DNA of 64,000 nucleotides, taken from the NCBI RefSeq assembly GCF_014898055.3, contig NW_023604295.1:133950676-134014675 (forward strand), written 5' to 3'. Origin of the DNA: Talpa occidentalis. Taxonomy: Eukaryota > Chordata > Mammalia > Eulipotyphla > Talpidae. Each line of letters starts with the position of its first letter. Position 1 is the stretch's first letter. The notes beneath the pieces are model-generated. The model made no database searches. It was given only the letters and a program-made list of their open reading frames with translations, and was not told where the DNA came from. Positions 1 through 12,206 of the stretch are shown here, one piece after another. The translations under genes and the position numbers were made by a program.

Positions 1-848
1 AGAACATGGTTAGCATTTTCAGCAATATTTTTCAAGGTGTATACATTAGGTTTTTTTAGGCAGTATTTCCAATGTATGGCAGTATTTAAACAGCTACACA
101 TTCTCCTGGGAAATGAGAAGGTAGAGAAGAAATCACCTATTTTGCTACTCTGCTAATAACAACGATGAAAAAATTAACAGGCTAATATAAAAAGCCAGAA
201 TAACAATGGGTGACTTCCCCATGCCATCTGCATTGTCTATTACTTCTGTTACAATACAGCTTTTCATTACATAGGCCTTCATCATATGACCCATTTATAT
301 TAGGTTTTTTAACTGGCTCTGGTTTTTAAATCTCAAACATGTTCATTTCCTGTTCTTCAGACCATGTGTTCCTATTGTCACCCCTACATACTTCTTACAT
401 AATACTTTTAGCATGATACCATCTTTTTGGAAGGTATACCATTAACATTCGTTAAATACATTACTAAAATCATTCAGTTAGAATTTGACCATGAAAATAG
501 AATTCATGATTTAATCACAGAACATTGATATCCTCCAGCTATATTTTACAACTCAGCCTGTTGTGTTAGAGGGACCTTAGTTAGTAGATAAGGGTTGTTG
601 TTTTAAATACCATTCACAATGAAACAGTAAAGAGCATATGTAACAGTTCAAAGAAAGACCCTGGCACTTGATTTCTTCAGAGTTTATCCCAGGGAAAATA
701 CATTCCTGAGAGGAGTTGTTGTCATTACTTTTTGGCACGTAACGAAATGAAATAATGTCTTATGGACAACGGGACAATAGGCATGATAGTGCTTAATGGC
801 TAATTGTTTTGCATAGCAAATAATTTATTTTCTTAATGTCTCTGACAG
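1..848 (+). other. PALLD: PALLD intron (partial)
   Basis: Intron sequence upstream of the first exon in the window. It is AT-rich, with no ORF, recognisable repeat or RNA gene that I can support. Confidence 0.85.
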
Positions 849-943
849 GGCCGCATCAGTTGTACTGGACGTCTAATGGTACAGGCTGTCAACCAAAGAG
901 GTCGCAGTCCCCGCTCTCCTTCAGGCCATCCTCATGTCAGAAG
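849..943 (+). CDS. PALLD: PALLD exon: end of third Ig domain and basic linker
   Basis: The 95-bp exon follows a CAG acceptor (847-848) and ends AG before a GTATTT donor. It starts at a codon boundary (GGC) and encodes GRISCTGRLMVQAVN, the last strand of the Ig3 domain, then an Arg/Ser/Pro-rich stretch. It leaves two bases (AG) that complete an Arg codon with the next exon. In palladin the Ig3 domain is the main F-actin binding unit, but only its last strand lies here. Confidence 0.95.
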
Positions 944-3900
944 GTATTTCAGATGCTCCTTCCCGTAGGTGTTATTTTATTAGGATAGATTCAACAGTCT
1001 TAGAATCATAGTATGACTATGAAAGTGAAAATTATCAGAAGGCAGAATGTGAACACTCTCTTAAAGTGTGTATGATGTAAGGTTTCTCTGCAGTTAAGAA
1101 AAGGGAAGGGAATGCCATTTGGTAATGTGTGCTAAGGCCATCCAGAGATACCACCACTAATTTGTTAAATAGGGCCCAATTTCTGTGTGAAAAATATAAA
1201 GACTGAGCACATTCAGGGGCAGGCACATAAGGATATACTCATCCTTGGTAACCCAGTGTTTCAAACCAAACTTCTGTAACTAACAGGTGTGTGGACTGAC
1301 CATTGTAAACTACTGCTACTAGATTTCTTAAAAATCATTTAGTGTGCTCATGTTCAATTTGCAGTCACTTAGTTCAAAACAGTTCATTTAGATGATATAT
1401 CTTGTAGGCAAGATTTGTTATTTTAAAGGCGCAACAAAAATCTGCTAATAAACAGTGCTTTTCCATTCTTAGTAGCCCTGTGTTTATGCAAGGATGCTGA
1501 CTGAATAATGGTGGACAGCAAAGGATATTACTTCTTAGTAACACATTTGAACTTAAAGAATACAGCAAATCAACCAGCCTGTCATTTGAAGGTTCCTATT
1601 TAGATATTTTACAGAGCGTGCTTCAATAGCCCTGACTAAAAACAGCAGGTGCAAACGCCTCTGCAGCACCTTTAGTGAAGAGCACGCATACTAAGTTCAC
1701 AGGATATAGGCAGGTAAAAACATGTAAGTGCCTAACAAGCAGTGTGTCTACACCTCCTCATGCGACTGGATCCACAGAGCCCTTTGTTCACCAACAATCC
1801 TAGCACCTGAGCACATGCAGGTAGAATTCCAGTTTGTTTACAGTGCCGATCTATACACAGGAGCCCAGGTCTGGATCTATGCTATGAACACAATATATAG
1901 TTGTGTGTTTTTAAACTTGTATAGTGACTGCTGACAATCTTCTCTGAGGTTACTTTAAATTGTATTTCTCTTAAAGGCGCCTCTAGTAGCATATTTAAAA
2001 GCAACAGAGATGCACAAAACCTAGCAGTTTTGCACAATTTTATTATAAAGCAAGAAATAATGTCTTTAGGTACAGGGATAAATGATGCAATAGAAAGCCT
2101 ACCTTAAAAATGTCATTTATTTTCCTGGTTAACATAAAAAGGGATTTTGATGAAAGATACTAAATTTTACAAAATAATAAGAACTTTGCATTTTCTACAA
2201 ATTTAAAATCAGTGTGGAAAGCTACAGTAATTTCTATTAAAAAAGTCTGTTGGAAAAGATTTGGCAATAAATGAGCTACAGCTGCTTCTCATATAGCTTT
2301 GAAAATATTTAGGAAAAAATAAGTTAGTATAGAGTCCCTCGTTTTCTTCCCATTTTTCCCTTTGATGGTATATGCTAGCTTTAAGTATTAGAACAGCAGA
2401 TTTATGTAGGATCTGCAGTTAGCATACTGTTAAATTTATAATAAAACTCCAAATGAAAAAAGATTTGCCCTTCTGAGTTTTTTTAATGTATAAATCTTGG
2501 GGTAGGAAGCAGATAAAAAAATTATTTTTATCTCATTATTTTTAAAAAGATGACTAAAAGCCTTAAAAATAACTACTAGAAATCATTATTATCTTGTTTT
2601 AAGACCTCGTTCCAGATCAAGGGACAGTACAGATGAAAATGAACCAATCCAGGAGCGATTCTTCAGACCTCACTTCTTGCAGGCTCCTGGAGATCTGACT
2701 GTTCAAGAAGGAAAACTCTGCAGAATGGACTGCAAAGTAAGAGTTTGCTCTTTTCCTGCACATCTTTTGCTTCCCTTTTCCCCTCATCAATCATTTTTCT
2801 TTAGTTATTTTGGGGAACTTATGTAAAGTCTGTATCTTTAAATGTCTTCAGCTTAGGAGAAAGATGCATGAAATATACTGGATTTAACTCTATACCACAC
2901 TCCAGAAAGTCACTGAGCAGTTTTAAGTTTTCCAGTTTGCTGAAATAGTAAATGTGCTAAATATCAAATATCCTAATCATCACTTAGTTGATCTTCATTC
3001 CTTTTTATACCACTTTTGTGTGCATGTATCCACTCGTGACTCTTATTTCTCCCATTTTCTAAGAGAAGGTGGACTGTCAACCTTAATGCACCAGCTTTAT
3101 AGCAAGATTGCTTAAGCCTTGGTCCTTGGGTAGAAGGTTTAAATAGATATGTGAACTCAGAATTTTCACAGAATTGTGTGTGATCTAGCTTTCAGCAATT
3201 TCTCTAAGGAACTTAAGGCCAAAAAATGTTTAAGATCCACTGCTTAGAAATTTTCTAATGATTTAAAATTTAGCTCTTAAATTAGTAAGGTCTTTAATAA
3301 TTGTGCGGGCGCCCTCTGCTGGTTCTCTCTGGGATTGCAAAACACAAAGATCTGAGCATTATGTTTTTTCAAAATGTCCATCTGGACTTGTAGAAATGTA
3401 TAAAAAAATCTTACCTAATCCAGCATTCTTATTTTTACAATATAAATTTTCAGTGTATGTATTTTTAGCCTATAATTAGTGATATAGACCATCTGTAAAA
3501 TGACATCTGATTCAAGAGCAGGAAATTTCATTTTAGATGGATAATTAGAAGATACCAAAGGATTAATTTTTTTGTGTAAGAAGAAATAGTTTGTCTATAA
3601 AATGTACTTTAAAATCATATAAAACCATATGAAATCTGAGAGCTACTAAAAAATCACAGAAAGGAATGATTCTACATGACCATATAATGGGGAGTCACCA
3701 TATTATCAGCTCTAATTCTGATTATATTTAAGAAATCATTATTTCACTGAACAGCAACATAACCAAAGTAAAAATACTTTTGTATTTAACTTTTTAAAAA
3801 ATACTAGAAACAAAAAGTAATCCCTGCTTTTTGATTTCACAGTAATATGATGTGACCTGGATAAGTAACATGTAGAAAATCTTGTCACATGAACAAGTGA

Positions 3901-6900
3901 AGGTTATCAGCTTGGGGGAGGTGGAAGGGAGGCACTATAAGCTTTAAAAGGAACAAGAATCATGAGAAGCCATGGCCATAGTAACAGCAAGGTTTTCACT
4001 ACCAAAGTAGCCCCCACCCCAAATTTAATTCTGAGGTACACTCCTAGACATAGGCTACCCTTGACTTGGTGCTACTCCGGCTCTAGTACACTGTCTCCTC
4101 CTGCCCTCCTCCCTTCCCAGCCCACTAAAATCACAGTCTGTTAAAATTATCACCTGCTTAAAATAATCAATTCCTGAGATCAGGCTTTCTTAAGCAAACA
4201 GGAATGCTAGGGTTTTTTTCCTTCACCTTAACATAAATAACTGCACAGGCCCACTGCTATTTAAGGGGTTAAGCATACACGGTGCTTTGGACAGCTCTCC
4301 TATTGAATATTGCCTGGCCCTGCATGTCTGGGATCTAAGCTAGTAAATTTGGAACAAGTAGTGCGACTCTATTTACTAACCTTGAGAAAGGCCTGGAGAC
4401 TGACCAGTGTCCCCTACCTCTTATAAGAGCTGAGGGATAACAGAGACAGACGGGAGCACATGGAACCTTCTCAGAAGTCAAGCTGCCCGGCTATGGCTGT
4501 TTGTGTACAAATGCTCTTTATCCTTTTAACCAGTCATTTAATTTTTTTCATTTATATTCACTAGACCTTTGCTGCATGGCACCTTCTAAGCACCACAAAT
4601 ATCACACAGCAGGAATGGAATTTGTCAGGTCTCCAGCTGATTTTGGTAGAGCTGGTTCTTCAAAAGAATTGTTTTTGTGCAGCTGACATTCTTTTTGTAT
4701 ATAATTTCCCATTAATAAATTTGGAGTGGGGGTAAAAAGGCCTTTCTAAAATGGCACTTTACTCCCCATTCAAAATCAAGGGCAAAACTGTAAAGAGCTG
4801 ACAGATGGTAACCATCCCCACCCTTCACAGCACAACATGTTATTAGCAATTAAATGTGCTTTTATCTGATCTCTGGTCAACAAAACTGTCATGGGCTCAA
4901 GACTTATATGATGTTCCCATTGTGATGCTAATTTGTTCAGATGGCTTTCTGGGTAATTTTGTATTCTTGTTACTTAGTTTCAAGGGTTATAAAATAATAG
5001 CCCTGTGTGCTGATGGATGCATTAACTCATGTCTCCATAGCTAAGGCAACTCTTTGATGAGCAGCTTCAGTGCGTCAGTCCCAGCTGAGTACTTGTTATT
5101 GTTGTTATGGTTGGACATCTTTTTTCCAACAAGCTCAGAGCCCTGTACTGAATTCATCTCAGTAGTTTTTATAATCTTGAGTGAGGTAAGGCAATGACAG
5201 AAATTCTTCTAATCCCTATTTCACTTTTTCCTACATTGCCCTGTATAAAAATGTATAGAAGTAAACATATAAGGTGTTCAGAAAGTCACTGAAAGGTACT
5301 AAGCAAAAAGGTAACATAAGTTGATACTAAAAGTCATCCTTTCAGAGGAAGAATTTAATGTGGTTTCTTAGCTATGAACAATTTCATTCTGTATTTGTAT
5401 TAAATTTGTATCATTTCCTTTCTGGTTTAGGTCAGTGGGTTACCCACCCCAGATCTAAGCTGGCAACTGGATGGAAAGCCAATTCGGCCTGACAGTGCTC
5501 ACAAGATGCTGGTGCGTGAGAATGGGGTACACTCTCTGATCATCGAGCCCGTCAGCTCACGAGATGCTGGCATCTACACGTGTACAGCCACCAACCGGGC
5601 AGGACAGAACTCCTTCAGCCTAGAACTCGTGGTTGCTGGTAGGCTCATCTGTGTTAAGAATGTAAACTAATCCTGCATTATTGACCCATATGGAAAATAT
5701 GTCTAACTGCTGAAAAATAGATTGTACCATCAAAATAGCCTATTTGGACTTGTTAAAAGGCTTATGAGTGCATTAGAAACTAATTTTTCTTCAGGGTAGC
5801 CATTGCTACTTTTTGTTCATTTTCCCTACAAGCCTGACCAAGAGAAAAAAGGATTTTAGTCACTTTTCTGGGTCTTTATACTTCTCATATGTGTGATGGT
5901 CCCAGTGTTTCACAGGAAAGAACAGCAGCTGCATGGGCTCCAAGAACCAAACTTGATGTGTAACAATGAGCTTATGCATAAAGTTCTACATATATACCTA
6001 CTCTTTAGAATCTTAAATTTTGAAATTACAGCAGATTTAAACAATCTATGCCTAGTAGTCGATTAAACTCAGATTTTCTTTAATTAGGTAAGTTTCATAA
6101 AAATATTATAATGTGAAGTTTCACCCTTAGATAAAGAAAACACAGACATAGAAATGTGTCTACCCTTCTTAGGAGGTAGGCGTAAGTAAAAATTCTGACA
6201 ATCTCCTTTAAAACATGATTATTTCTCAGATTTGCAAAAATCACTTCATATACTTGGGGTCAAAATAAGGGGGTTGTAATTGTATGGGGAATATAAAAAT
6301 AAAATTTAAATTAAAAAAATGATGCATTAAAAAAAAAAGAATACAAAGAGAGGCTCTGTTCCCCCAAATAGCCTAAGTCAGATAACCATGTAAAAAGTTC
6401 AATAAAAATATAACTCTCAGACCTTGAATTATGTAGATGGTTATAGATATTTGAAAATTTCAGACAAAATTTTTAACTTCACCTGGTTCTCCCTGACTAC
6501 TTAGCTTTTATGTATCTGCCACACACTCGGGGGCAGGGAAGACACGCATCCTCAGATTCATAGCTGGTAGAACCAAAGATAACTACAGTTGTTTCCACCC
6601 CAAATCCAAGAGAAACAATTTCCCATTAGATAATAACCAGTGCAATTAACAATTCTGATACTTTTAAACCAAGTTGTATTTTTTATAGCATCCTTCAAAG
6701 ACTAATTAAAATTTGTAATGCATAGACTGTACTTTCCTAGTTTATAAAACTTCTAGATTCCATTCCCCCCTTTAGATCATATGGTATGTGTCACTTAAGC
6801 CAAGATTTTCAATCTTCAGAATCTTCCTAGCAAACATTTCGGAGAGACTCTTAAGTGCATACAATTCCTAGAAACATTTTTACCCTTCAGAGTCACTAGG

Positions 6901-9287
6901 TGGCAGTGGTTGGTAAAAGTTGTGAGCACTTGGAGCAGAATTATAATTAGTACAGCCATCCCAGAGGCCAGCATTGACTTACGAGTCTCACACAGGCTGT
7001 CAGACAGGCATTCTGTGGAGCAGATGGCCAGTGCACTGTGTGGGCTTGTCGGGCTTAAATTAATTGAGGCGATAAATGAGTAGAATAAAGCAAAGGAACT
7101 CTTCTTGATAAAAGAATAATTTGGGGAGGACTAGCCGCTTCCCACCTGAAGTGAAAAATGGCACCATAAAATGAAGGATCTATTTAAGCAATACTTCGAA
7201 ACACTTCTGTGTTCTTTGTAGTGCTCCTTTTGTGTTTCACTGATAGGTAATTCATCTCGTTTTCTTAGCTAAAGAAGCACACAAACCACCTGTGTTTCTG
7301 GAGAAACTACAAAACACAGGCGTTGCTGATGGGTACCCAGTGCGACTGGAATGCCGTGTTTCAGGAGTGCCACCACCACAGATCTTCTGGAAGAAAGAAA
7401 ATGAGTCACTCACTCACAACACTGACCGAGTGAGGTAAGAATATACAATGACATAATCTAATCCCTAACTGCTCCGTCCTCAGAGGTTTAAAAAGATACA
7501 CTTTTACATGCTATATAAAATGTAAGGGTCATGCTGTTCGATGAGATCAAAGGCAAAAATCACTCTTTCCCTTTAGTTATGATTAAATGTGATTTTTGTG
7601 TGTGTGTTTATACCTTTAAAAGAAAAGATGGATTCACATTTGCTTCAGTGATGACAGAGAAACTATTCTGTGGTTTTTGTAAAAGCAGATCCTCAACTAG
7701 AAATCAAGTGCACAGATTTATTCAACCTCTTGACGTCTGCTCTTCTCTCCCATTAACTTTAATGGAGCTTGCAGCCTCTCCAGAATAAGTATGACCCTAT
7801 TATCTGCTACTTGCACAATTCTGTTTCTAATGATCTAATTAAAAATGATGCTTCGTGTCCAAAGCCACTTTTTAAAAATTTAGAGCCCTAATGACTTTAT
7901 CCTTTCTCCAGCATGCACCAGGATAATTATGGCTACATCTGCCTGCTCATTCAAGGAGCCACAAAAGACGACGCAGGGTGGTATACAGTGTCAGCCAAGA
8001 ATGAAGCGGGGATTGTGTCCTGTACTGCCAGGCTGGACGTTTATAGTGAGTGCCACTTCATATCACATTCATTAAAATTATGAAAAATCAGACATCTGGG
8101 CAGCAAATCACATGTTACTTTCATGTAGCCTTATAAACAACTATAGTTTTACTTGCCAAAAAATTCATATTGCTTTTTCTCTTTTTATTTATAGTTTCTC
8201 ATCATTAATAGTGAACTACACGAGGAGAACAAATACCCAAGTATCTATTCAGAAACTCTGCATTACTAGTAGAATATGCATGTTGGCTAGTCAGTGGTGG
8301 CTTCCTTACTTAAGCATCCTTAGGAGTTAACAGTAGGCAAAAAGGCATAACCACATTCTTCACATTTTCTTGTTTCTGTGTTCTGCAAATGACTGCCTTT
8401 TAACATTTCTCCCTATCAGAGTCTTAATGTCCTCTAAATGTGCGTACCACACTGATCCTGGAATGCTTACTTTTGTGGCTTAGTGCTTGTCTTGTTAATA
8501 TTATCTTAAGCAGCTCAGCAATACGTTTGTGTTTGTGTATATATATTTGTGTACATGCATCATAAATTTGAAGAAAATCATTCCAATTTATAAACTAGTA
8601 CAATCCCGTGAACTATTGACATAAAGAAAACTAGAAAAAAATTAACTGATTTCAATTTTTACTTCTTGAATAAGGAATTCATTGTAAGGTTCTGCTTCAG
8701 GAAGTGAGTGGCATCAACCTTCCCTACTGCCCAATTCCATTAAACTAATGGTGTTAAAACCATCCATCCTGCATTATCTAGCTACTATAATTATTGTGGG
8801 ATTTATACATTTTGAGCTTTAAAGAATTTTTTAAGAAGGGGAGGTACGAATTAGGAAATTTAGCAACTATTTCAAATGATTCCTGTGCTTCACTAAGTAA
8901 GTATTTGCTATAAACTATGTCTTGGTTCTCTAGCTGTTAGCATGAGTAAATGCAAAATGATTTTTTAGGATTGCTACCATCAATGTGTTCAGTCTCACAA
9001 AGAATATGTACCCAGTTTATATCAAAAGACATTCTATATTTACTTGAAACATATAAGAGCTTTCCACTTATATCTTGATTTAAAAAAAAAAAATTTTGTT
9101 TTTTGTTTTTGTAGCCCAGTGGCATCAGCAGCCACAAAGCACCAAGCCAAAAAAAGTTCGGCCTTCAGCCAGTCGCTATGCTGCACTTTCAGACCAGGGA
9201 CTAGACATCAAAGCAGCGTTTCAACCTGAAGCCAACCCATCTCACTTGACATTGAATACCGGCTTGGTAGAAAGCGAGGACCTGTAA
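849..9287 (+). CDS. PALLD: Palladin, C-terminal 302 residues, six exons (5' part outside window)
   Basis: Six exons (849-943, 2604-2736, 5431-5638, 7269-7434, 7912-8045, 9115-9287) join in frame to 909 nt, that is 302 residues plus TAA. The product matches the C-terminus of palladin, an actin cross-linking scaffold of stress fibres, focal adhesions and Z-discs that binds alpha-actinin and other partners. In order it shows the end of the third Ig domain, a basic Arg/Ser-rich linker, a fourth I-set Ig domain (about residues 50-145; Cys pair, LSW core and DAGIYTC motif), a fifth (about 150-245; IFW core and DAGWYT motif), and a tail ending in VESEDL. All internal junctions use AG acceptors and GT donors, and the phases are compatible across every intron. 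The gene starts upstream of the window. No frameshift or stop is seen. Identity rests on remembered family sequence and is very secure. Confidence 0.97.
944..2603 (+). other. PALLD: PALLD intron, no other feature seen
   Basis: AT-rich intron between the Ig3-end exon and the linker exon. The short open frames have no coding character. No SINE is present. Confidence 0.85.
2604..2736 (+). CDS. PALLD: PALLD exon: RS-rich linker and start of Ig4
   Basis: The 133-bp exon follows TTTTAAG and ends AAA before GTAAGA. It encodes the charged linker PRSRSRD, then ERFFRPHFLQAPGDLTVQEG, the first strand of the fourth Ig domain, and the first domain cysteine in CRMDCK. It ends at a codon boundary. Confidence 0.96.
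2737..5430 (+). other. PALLD: PALLD intron with a strong CTCF-type motif
   Basis: A 2.7-kb intron lacking SINEs. It holds a CTCF-consensus site at 3308-3322; nothing else recognisable. Confidence 0.85.
3308..3322 (-). promoter_or_regulatory. Predicted CTCF binding site
   Basis: On the - strand the 15 bases read CCAGCAGAGGGCGCC, matching every position of the CTCF core consensus (CCASYAGRKGGCRSY). It stands out in an AT-rich intron. Binding is inferred from the motif alone. Confidence 0.6.
5431..5638 (+). CDS. PALLD: PALLD exon: most of Ig4
   Basis: The 208-bp exon follows TGGTTTAG and ends G before GTAGGC. It carries the body of the fourth I-set domain: the PTPDLSWQLDG core Trp, the LIIEPVSSRDAGIYTC motif with the second Cys, and NRAGQNSF. 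It leaves one base in the Ala codon completed by the next exon. Confidence 0.97.
6255..6340 (+). mobile_element. L1 3'-end remnant (about 85 bp)
   Basis: The phrase from GGGGTCAAAATAAGGG to the A-rich tail is the same L1 3' UTR end seen at 35240-35300 and 46910-47000. This copy is extremely 5'-truncated and ends in an A-rich tail. Confidence 0.7.
6893..6907 (+). promoter_or_regulatory. Near-consensus CTCF motif
   Basis: TCACTAGGTGGCAGT matches the CTCF core at 14 of 15 positions (T for the first C). It points opposite to the site at 3308. Confidence 0.4.
7269..7434 (+). CDS. PALLD: PALLD exon: first half of Ig5
   Basis: The 166-bp exon follows TTTCTTAG and ends AG before GTAAGA. It encodes KEAHKPPVFLEKLQNTG, then the first cysteine (LECRVSG) and the core Trp (PPQIFWKKENES) of the fifth Ig domain. 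The Ser codon is split across the next intron. Confidence 0.97.
7435..7911 (+). other. PALLD: PALLD intron, no other feature seen
   Basis: A 477-bp intron splitting the Ig5 coding region. An 85-codon open frame at 7531-7788 lies wholly inside it and has no recognisable similarity. Confidence 0.85.
7912..8045 (+). CDS. PALLD: PALLD exon: second half of Ig5
   Basis: The 134-bp exon follows TTTCTCCAG and ends A before GTGAGT. It encodes MHQDNYGYICLLIQGATKDD and AGWYTVSAKNEAG, typical of an I-set F-G region, ending in the RLDVY strand. In this domain the usual second Cys position of the YxC motif is YTV, as I recall for palladin. Confidence 0.97.
8046..9114 (+). other. PALLD: PALLD last intron, no other feature seen
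   Basis: A 1.07-kb AT-rich intron ending in an A-tract plus T-rich acceptor. No repeat is recognised. Confidence 0.8.
9115..9287 (+). CDS. PALLD: PALLD last coding exon: C-terminal tail
   Basis: After a long T/A-rich acceptor (TTTTTGTAG) the exon encodes a 57-residue tail that follows Ig5, starting QWHQQPQSTKPKK and ending VESEDL then TAA at 9285-9287. The tail is rich in Ser, Ala and Gln and has no domain I recognise. It is highly conserved among mammalian palladins. Confidence 0.97.
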
Positions 9288-11270
9288 TCCAACATTCTTG
9301 TGAAAAGCTGAAACACTGAATACAGCCATTGCCTTGACCAATATATTCCTTTGTTATATTATGTAAAAGGTAAAAACATACTTTTGATTATAAAAAATAA
9401 AAAACCACCAAAATAATACTTTTCTTACTTGATATAACAATTTTAAGTAGGCGATGCTAATAGAAATATACACATTGCACAGAAAATTCACATTTATCAT
9501 CTAATTTAAAACTTTTGGAATTGCTGTGATTCAAGGTCTGAAATGCCAAAACACTAAAGGAAATCAATTGTTCAAGGTAACTACAATTTGTATTATCATA
9601 AATGCCTTTAAACACTAGCTATAGGTGCTACGTACTGTGACAGTGTGAAATGCGTGATGAGAGGCAACTGTACCACAAATAATACTAAGATGATTCTAAA
9701 GTGGTAGAGAATTCAGATAAGTATAGTGAACCAAGTGCAATATGTAAGGATAAGAAGAAGAAATGACAAAGAAATCCAAGGAAATGCCTTGTCTTTGCAA
9801 ATTGTTTTATATTAAGTCATAAAAAATAATTACTTGCCTTAAATTTTAGGAATATTGAGTTGTCTAACAAGGTTAATATCTTAGTTCTTAAACTTTTTTA
9901 ATGTGTAGTATTTTTTTCTTGCTACCTTGGTAGGAAGCTTATTTACAGACCGTATTGAAAGGCTAATTTAAGTATGAGTAATATAAAGTATTCTGAATAA
10001 AGCAGAAATATATTATAGTCCATTCCAGGAAAGGCATCCAGACCACCCAAATGACCAAGGCATAGTATTTGGAGGAACCAGTGGATTGGAGGGAGAAGAG
10101 AATGAAGGGAAATGCTGCCAGCACACTTGTATTGTACTCATTTAGACAGAAGCAGAAAGAACAGGAGAAATGTAAAGTCCAAGCTTTATCTTTGGTTTTC
10201 TTCAAAATTAACCTAAATGTCGGTGAAAAACACTGCCATTCAAAAGTCAGGGAAAGTAGAGTCAGCTGGAAGTTTGGAGCGTATGTGCTATGGAAATTTC
10301 AGTGTGTCTGAGGTTTGTGTATTAGTTGAAGATTTTAGATGTGCAGAGCAAGTTGAAAATGGACTGAGACTACAAGACTGGCATAAATGGGAAATCGCCT
10401 GATAGGATCTAATTTAGTTAAGAGAAGTGGAGACTTAGGAGAAACAAAAACAGGTTTGTGCCATAATGTATTTTTTTTTTCAATGACACCAAGATAAAGT
10501 CAATGGAAAATACTAGTTCACTTCCCTGCCATCATGAAACCTTGCCTTACGGGGCTTTGGGTGCCAAGTAATTTGTAAAGGCATCAGCAAAAGACTGGTT
10601 TTTAAATGCATATGATTCTGCATCAGCTAGATTAAGTTGATTCTGACCAGACTTGATGGTTTTAAGTCGGAACCAATAATTTTTAAAAGGAAAAAATTTG
10701 GCCTAATATTATAAAACATGAGGCTTTAATGGTACTTTGCTATGAAAACAGTTATCTTATGCAAAACACATATATCTTTCATTATTTATAATAAAAATAT
10801 TGAACTCTTAGCTCAGTTATTCAATTCAATACGTAGTATTTTTAAATGATTTTATATCTGTGTACCACTCTATATATTTCCTATTACTGCTTCACATGTA
10901 CAGCTTTCTACTTCTTTGTCAGAACACCAACCAAGTTTTAAATAATGAATAGGCTTGCGCACCGGGTGGCAGCTGTTCTATGCAGGGTGGTACAGGTTTC
11001 TTTTACCACACTTCCGTGCATTTAATACAGAATGTGAGATAGCAGGCAAAGTCTCGTGAACCTATCTATACTGTAGAATTATGACTTACGTCATATCTTA
11101 CTTGCCAAATTTTTCTGAATGTGACTTTTTGCTCACTTGCTGGGTTTGGGATTAAATAGCATTATTTTGCCACCTTCCATGTTGTATTTATAAAAAAAAT
11201 ATTACTACTTTGGATTGTTGTGCTGGTGTAATGTGGATCTAACATCAATAAATATTTAACAAATAACAGT
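9288..11270 (+). other. PALLD: PALLD 3' UTR (distal end inferred)
   Basis: This AT-rich stretch follows the PALLD stop codon and has no inserted SINE until 11924. Canonical AATAAA signals on the + strand occur at 9396-9401, 10790-10795 and 11247-11252. The last sits in unique sequence just before repeat-derived DNA begins near 11.3 kb, so I infer a roughly 2-kb 3' UTR with possible shorter forms. Which site is used cannot be seen from sequence. Confidence 0.6.
11247..11252 (+). terminator. PALLD: Candidate distal PALLD polyadenylation signal
   Basis: A canonical AATAAA hexamer lies about 1.96 kb after the stop codon and is the last before repeat-derived sequence. Nearer signals at 9396 and 10790 could give shorter transcripts. 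Confidence 0.5.
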
Positions 11271-11289
11271 TGCAATTTTATGAAGCAAA

Positions 11290-11908
11290 ATATCAATTGT
11301 TTGAGTTGTCTATTGTTGCTTTAATGAGTACAAACTTAAAGGCTTAAAACACTTCACTAGTTCAGAGGTTAGGTCTCAGAAGGTTAGGAGCGGTATGGCT
11401 GGGTTCTCTGCACAGCCTTAGAATGCTAAAATCGGTATGTCTACTGTACTGCATCCTCATAGGAAGCGTGGAATGCTTTTCCAAGCTCAAGTACTTGTGT
11501 CAGAACTCAGTTCCTTGCAGTTATAGGACAAATGTCTTTAGTCAGGTGAGGGCAGCTCTGAATTCCTAAAAGTCACCTGCATTCCTTGCTATCTGGGCTC
11601 CATACCCAACCCCCTATCTTCAGAACCAGCCATGAAATTCTCCCACCTGACAATTTCCTCACTATGAATCTCTTGCCAACAAGAGCTAACTCTCTTTTAA
11701 AGGATTACCTGATTAGGTCAGCTACCCAGATAATCTCTCAAAATACATGATTTGGGACTTAATAACATATACAGATCCCTTGAAAGCAGCACTGAGATTT
11801 TTTTTTTGATTGGATGACAGAAAGTGTGTGTATACCAGGAAGTGGTAATTCTGGGAGCCAGCTTAGTTCAGCTTACCACATCAGAAACTTGTATTTATGT
11901 TATTTTTT
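11290..11908 (-). repeat. Old interspersed repeat, family uncertain
   Basis: Phrases such as GTCTATTGTTGCTTTAATGA, GGCTTAAAAC and TTCAGAGGTTAGGTCTCAG resemble the start of ancient mammalian repeats of the type also present near 54.8 and 62.4 kb, read in reverse. It is heavily diverged, and I cannot name the family with confidence. Confidence 0.4.
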
Positions 11909-11924
11909 AAAATATTGGTTCTTG

Positions 11925-12206
11925 GGCCTCCCCAGTGGCGCAGCGGTTGAACGCTGGGTTGCGAAGCTGCCCACAGCCTCTGCAGCGCCGGTTCGATCCC
12001 CGGCTGCTCCCCGGCCACTGGAGGAGGGTCCCACATGGCCCGCAGACCTCTCCTGCCGCCTGCTGCTCCCCTCAGCAGTGTACTTCAGTCCTTCTGCCTG
12101 CTCTGCTCCCCGCTCTGGCTCTGGTGAATTCTCTCACCCTCCCGCGCTTCTGACTGTACCCAGTGCTTGTATAAATAAAAATAAATCTTTAAAAAATAAT
12201 AAAAAT
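11925..12206 (+). mobile_element. tRNA-Glu-type SINE, full length
   Basis: It begins GGGCCTCCCCAGTGGCGCAG with pol III A-box-like and B-box-like (GGTTCGATCCC) segments, then the family body (CAGACCTCTCCTG, CCCCTCAGCAGTGTA) and an AATAAATCTTTAAAA tail. A 16-bp target-site duplication flanks it (11909-11924 and 12207-12222), one base of which is shared with the first G. The identical duplication suggests a fairly recent insertion. Confidence 0.9.

Larger units (their letters stand above)
5639..7268 (+). other. PALLD: PALLD intron with short L1 tail and CTCF-like motif
   Basis: A 1.6-kb intron. It contains an L1 3'-end remnant (about 6255-6340) and a near-consensus CTCF motif (6893-6907). Confidence 0.8.
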
